A DNA stretch of 64,000 nucleotides, taken from contig WNNJ02003356.1 of assembly GCA_012934845.2 (NCBI GenBank), positions 38,085 through 102,084 on the forward strand, read 5' to 3'. Under the pieces are notes generated by a model. That model saw nothing but the letters and a program-made list of their open reading frames with translations, searched no databases and had not been told where the DNA came from. A program made the translations under genes and the position numbers. This document shows, piece after piece, positions 60,634 to 64,000 of the stretch; the stretch's first letter is position 1, and each line of letters opens with the position of its first letter. This DNA comes from Pomphorhynchus laevis. Its lineage: Eukaryota; Acanthocephala; Palaeacanthocephala; Echinorhynchida; Pomphorhynchidae.

Positions 60634-63275
60634 TAGAATGTGTAAAACTGTGCTCCGGGAGCTAAAAAGCTTCAGTTTCATAATCGTAGATTTTGCCAAA
60701 AACCGGAGTTCGATTACATGCAGAGCAGACTTCCTTATCACTCCTAGACGAGCTGATGGTAGCCGGCAGCACTCATCAGTAGGGTGAACTACCATCAGTC
60801 GTTTCGGCTGCCTTGTGATATATTAAATAGGCATTTCCGAGAATTTGCTAACGTGGTAGCATGGGCATAGCCTCTTTAAACTAACAACGTGCTTTCCGGA
60901 TCATCCTAATTTTATTCGGCAGGAATTTTAATTGCTGTCGCTGCTTGCTTTCTCACAGGATCCCTCTATCGGATACGTTTTTATAATTTAATCGTAGAAT
61001 GTGTAACACTGTGCTCCGGGAGCTAAAAAGCTTCAGTTTCATAATCGTAGATTTTGCCAAAAACCGGAGTTCGATTACATGCAGAGCAGACTTCCTTATC
61101 ACTCCTAGACGAGCTGATGGTAGCCGGCAGCACTCATCAGTAGGGTGAACTACCATCAGTCGTTTCGGCTGCCTTGTGATATATTAAATAGGCATTTCCG
61201 AGAATTTGCTAAAGTGGTAGCATGGGCATAGCCTCTTTAAACTAACAACGTGCTTTCCGGATCATCCTAATTTTATTCGGCAGGAATTTTAATTGCTGTC
61301 GCTGCTTGCTTTCTCACAGGATCCCTCTATCGGATACGTTTTTATAATTTAATCGTAGAATGTGTAACACTGTGCTCCGGGAGCTAAAAAGCTTCAGTTT
61401 CATAATCGTAGATTTTGCCAAAAACCGGAGTTCGATTACATGCAGAGCAGACTTCCTTATCACTCCTAGACGAGCTGATGGTAGCCGGCAGCACTCATCA
61501 GTAGGGTGAACTACCATCAGTCGTTTCGGCTGCCTTGTGATATATTTAAAAGGCATCTCCGAGAATTTGCTAACGGAGTAGTATGGGCATAGCCTCTTTA
61601 AACTAACAACGTGCTTTCCGGATCATCCTAATTTTATTCGGCAGGAATTTTAATTGCTGTCGCTGCTTGCTTTCTCACAGGATCCCTCTATCGGATACGT
61701 TTTTATAATTTAATCGTAGAATTGTAACATTGTGCACCGGGAGCTAAAAAGCTTCAGTTTCATAATCGTAGATTTTGCCGAAAACTGGAGTTCGATTACA
61801 TGCAGAGCAGACTTCCTTATCACTCATAGACGAGCTGATGGTAGCCGGCAGCACTCATCAGTAGGGTGAACTACCATCAGTCGTTTCGGCTGCCTTGTGA
61901 TATATTTAAAAGGCATCTCCGAGAATTTGCTAACGGAGTAGTATGGGCATAGCCTCTTTAAACTAACAACGTGCTTTCCGGATCATCCTAATTTTATTCG
62001 GCAGGAATTTTAATTGCTGTCGCTGCTTGCTTTCTCACAGGATCCCTCTATCGGATACGTTTTTATAATTTAATCGTAGAATATGTAACACTGTGCTCCG
62101 GGAGCTAAAAAGCTTCAGTTTCATAATCGTATATTTTTGCAAAAACCGGAGTTCGATTACATGCAGAGCAGACTTCCTTATCACTCCTAGACGAGCTGAT
62201 GGTAGCCGGCAGCACTCATCAGTAGGGTGAACTACCATCAGTCGTTTCGGCTGCCTTGTGATATATTTAAAAGGCATCTCCGAGAATTTGCTAACGGAGT
62301 AGTATGGGCATAGCCTCTTTAAACTAACAACGTGCTTTCCGGATCATCCTAATTTTATTCGGCAGGAATTTTAATTGCTGTCGCTGCTTGCTTTCTCACA
62401 GGATCCCTCTATCGGATACGTTTTTATTATTTAATCGTAGAATGTGTAACACTGTGCTCCGGGAGCTAAAAAGCTTCAGTTTCATAATCGTAGAATTTGC
62501 CGAAAACCGGAGTTCGATTACATGCAGAGCAGACTTCCTTATCACTACTAGACGAGCTGATGGTAGCCGGCAGCACTCATCAGTAGGGTGAACTACCATC
62601 AGTCGTTTCGGCTGCCTTGTGATATATTTAAAAGGCATCTCCGAGAATTTGCTAACGGAGTAGTATGGGCATAGCCTCTTTAAACTAACAACGTGCTTTC
62701 CGGATCATCCTAATTTTATTCGACAGGAATTTTAATTGCTGTTGCTGCTTGCTTTCTAACAGGATCCCTCTATCGGATACGTTTTTATAATTTAATCGTA
62801 GAATATGTAACACTGTGCTCCGGGAGCTAAAAAGCTTCAGTTTCATAATCGTATATTTTTGCAAAAACCGGAGTTCGATTACATGCAGAGCAGACTTCCT
62901 TATCACTCCTAGACGAGCTGATGGTAGCCGGCAGCACTCATCAGTAGGGTGAACTACCATCAGTCGTTTCGGCTGCCTTGTGATATATTTAAAAGGCATC
63001 TCCGAGAATTTGCTAACGGAGTAGTATGGGCATAGCCTCTTTAAACTAACAACGTGCTTTCCGGATCATCCTAATTTTATTCGGCAGGAATTTTAATTGC
63101 TGTCGCTGCTTGCTTTCTCACAGGATCCCTCTATCGGATACGTTTTTATTATTTAATCGTAGAATGTGTAACACTGTGCTCCGGGAGCTAAAAAGCTTCA
63201 GTTTCATAATCGTAGATTTTGCCAAAAACCGAAGTTCGATTACATGCAGAGCAGACTTCCTTATCACTCCAGGAC
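60633..63275 (-). repeat. Satellite F1, 360-361-bp unit, seven units plus a truncated one
   Basis: Unit landmarks (TCACTCCTA) occur at 60738, 61099, 61460, 61820, 62181, 62542, 62903 and, cut short, 63264, giving steps of 360-361 bp. Units are about 97% alike. Each full unit carries the reverse-order hammerhead-like string on the minus strand. The frames of 67-104 codons repeated here are by-products. Confidence 0.95.
60736..60820 (-). ncRNA. Reverse-order hammerhead-like motif, F1 array (first of seven)
   Basis: The minus strand reads TATCAC, AAGGCAGCC-GAAA-CGA-CTGATGGTAG, TTCACCCTA-CTGATGA-GT-GCTGCC, GG, CTACCATCAG-C-TCGTC, TAGGAGTGATA. Helix II is GGCAGC with GCTGCC; helix III is CGACTGATGGTAG with its complement, one bulge; helix I is TAGG(A)GTGA with TCACCCTA. 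The same string recurs every 360 bp to 62985 with few changes. Confidence 0.55.
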
Positions 63276-63329
63276 TGTCTATTACACCTATCTATATTAT
63301 ATATTACAATATTGTAATATTACAATTTA

Positions 63330-63690
63330 TATAGTCGGAAACGCCTTTATTCACAATGTCACACAGGCAACCAAAACGGCCAGTGAGTACTTCATTCTAC
63401 TGATGAGTGTTGCCGGGTACTCATTGGTCGACTAGAAGTGATACCGTGATTGAAAGTCGTAAATCGAAGTCCAGTCTATCAAGCAACACCATTTAGTATA
63501 TATATACTAAATGGTGTTGCTTGATAGACTGGACTTCGATTCACGACTTTCAGTCACCATGTCACTTCTAGACGACCACTTCAGCATCGAAATGATGAGT
63601 ACCCGGCAACACTCATCAGTAGAATGAGGTACACACTGGTCGTTTCGGTTGCCTGTGTGACATTGTGAATAAAGGCGTTTCCGACACTTT
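63330..63690. repeat. F2 foldback (inverted repeat centred at 63501)
   Basis: The right arm is the reverse complement of the left: GGAAACGCCTTTATTCACAA at 63339 and its complement ending near 63684. The innermost 100 bp are almost perfect (GTCCAGTCTATCAAGCAACA). Loop tip CATTTAGTATATATATACTA. Confidence 0.9.
63562..63656 (-). ncRNA. Reverse-order hammerhead-like motif, F2 copy with intact boxes
   Basis: The minus strand reads TGTCAC, GGCAACC-GAAA-CGACCAG, TTCATTCTA-CTGATGA-GT-GTTGCC, GTGGTCGTC, TAGAAGTGACA. Relative to F1, helix II changes as a pair (GGCAGC/GCTGCC to GGCAAC/GTTGCC), as does a pair in helix I. The left-arm copy at 63350-63440 on the + strand has AAAA for GAAA and GAC for GTC. 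Confidence 0.55.
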
Positions 63691-63935
63691 GCTTAATTGT
63701 CTGAGGCTCGCTCTTAACCAGATCGAATTGCTGTGCGGACCATCCTTAAACACTAGGCAGAGGTTGCTACTGAATTGTCGCTGCACTCGTTGGATATTAA
63801 ATGGATACGGCAGGTATAATAGTAGTGCACGGATGTGCTGAGTAGACAACGGTCCAGGATTTCTTACGAAATTCGGCATTTATACTAAATGGTGTTGCTT
63901 GATAGACTGGACTTCGATTCACGACTTTCAGTCAC
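63691..63935 (-). repeat. Rest of the F2 unit
   Basis: TTGCTGTGCGGACCATCCTT, TGTCGCTGCACTCGTTGGAT and GTGCACGGATGTGCTGAGTA match 28610-28745 and the 59945 fragment. No gene. Confidence 0.8.
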
Positions 63936-63936
63936 C

Positions 63937-63937
<1 letters not shown>

Positions 63938-63996
<59 letters not shown>

Positions 63997-64000
63997 TATA
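63938..64000. repeat. (TA)n microsatellite at the window end
   Basis: About 25 TA dinucleotides; cut by the window edge. Confidence 0.9.

Noticed and set aside
60553..63334. Repeated frames of 67-104 codons
   Set aside because: They recur with the 360-bp satellite unit and have no protein motif; the conserved signal is RNA-like, not codon-like.

Overview
This is nuclear DNA of an AT-rich invertebrate animal. The genes are interrupted by GT-AG introns that range from about 45 nt to many kilobases, and the space between exons is filled with non-LTR retrotransposons, Penelope-like elements (PLEs), a tRNA-derived SINE and satellite arrays. A SINE that combines a tRNA head with a hammerhead-type ribozyme resembles the Sm-alpha elements of schistosomes, so a flatworm is a reasonable guess, but nothing here is diagnostic.

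Three cellular genes can be supported. (1) About 1.2-22.1 kb, + strand: the 3' part, 19 exons, of a BAZ1A/ACF1-type chromatin-remodelling subunit. It has a DDT domain, WHIM-type segments and two PHD fingers, and it stops without a bromodomain. The 5' part (WAC region) lies outside the window. (2) About 24.6-47.2 kb, + strand: a small coiled-coil protein in at least six exons whose phases join correctly. It looks like HAUS1 of the augmin complex, and its introns hold most of the transposons in the centre of the window. (3) 58.5-59.5 kb, + strand: an intact single-exon gene of 337 codons that I do not recognise.

Mobile elements by position: a 380-bp duplication (0.2-1 kb); a 16-bp minisatellite (2.6-3.9 kb); a 248-bp tandem repeat (7.1-8.1 kb); a retroelement C-terminal relic (8.3-8.9 kb); CR1/L2-like LINE pieces (12.8-13.9, 16.1-16.4 and 26.1-26.5 kb); a tRNA-SINE with hammerhead (22.7-23.35 kb); a minisatellite apparently born from LINE coding sequence (25.7-26.9 kb); another pol relic (30.4-31.3 kb); PLE relics (31.6-37.8 kb); two RTE-like elements (39-41 and 41.8-43.3 kb); a nearly intact PLE (50.3-53.9 kb) leading straight into a 3.9-kb tandem array that appears to be amplified from its terminal sequence; then palindromes and a 360-bp satellite array (60.3-64 kb).

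The most unusual signal is in RNA structure. On the minus strand of the 360-bp satellite, and in a second diverged family, the three conserved hammerhead segments are all present: CTGATGA, GAAA and the cleavage triplet GTC. They can be paired by three helices that show compensatory changes between the two families, but they occur in a strand order that is not a circular permutation of the classical hammerhead. A PLE terminal sequence shows the same reversed order. Exon boundaries, family assignments and repeat relationships were all worked out by reading the sequence; no search or folding program was run.
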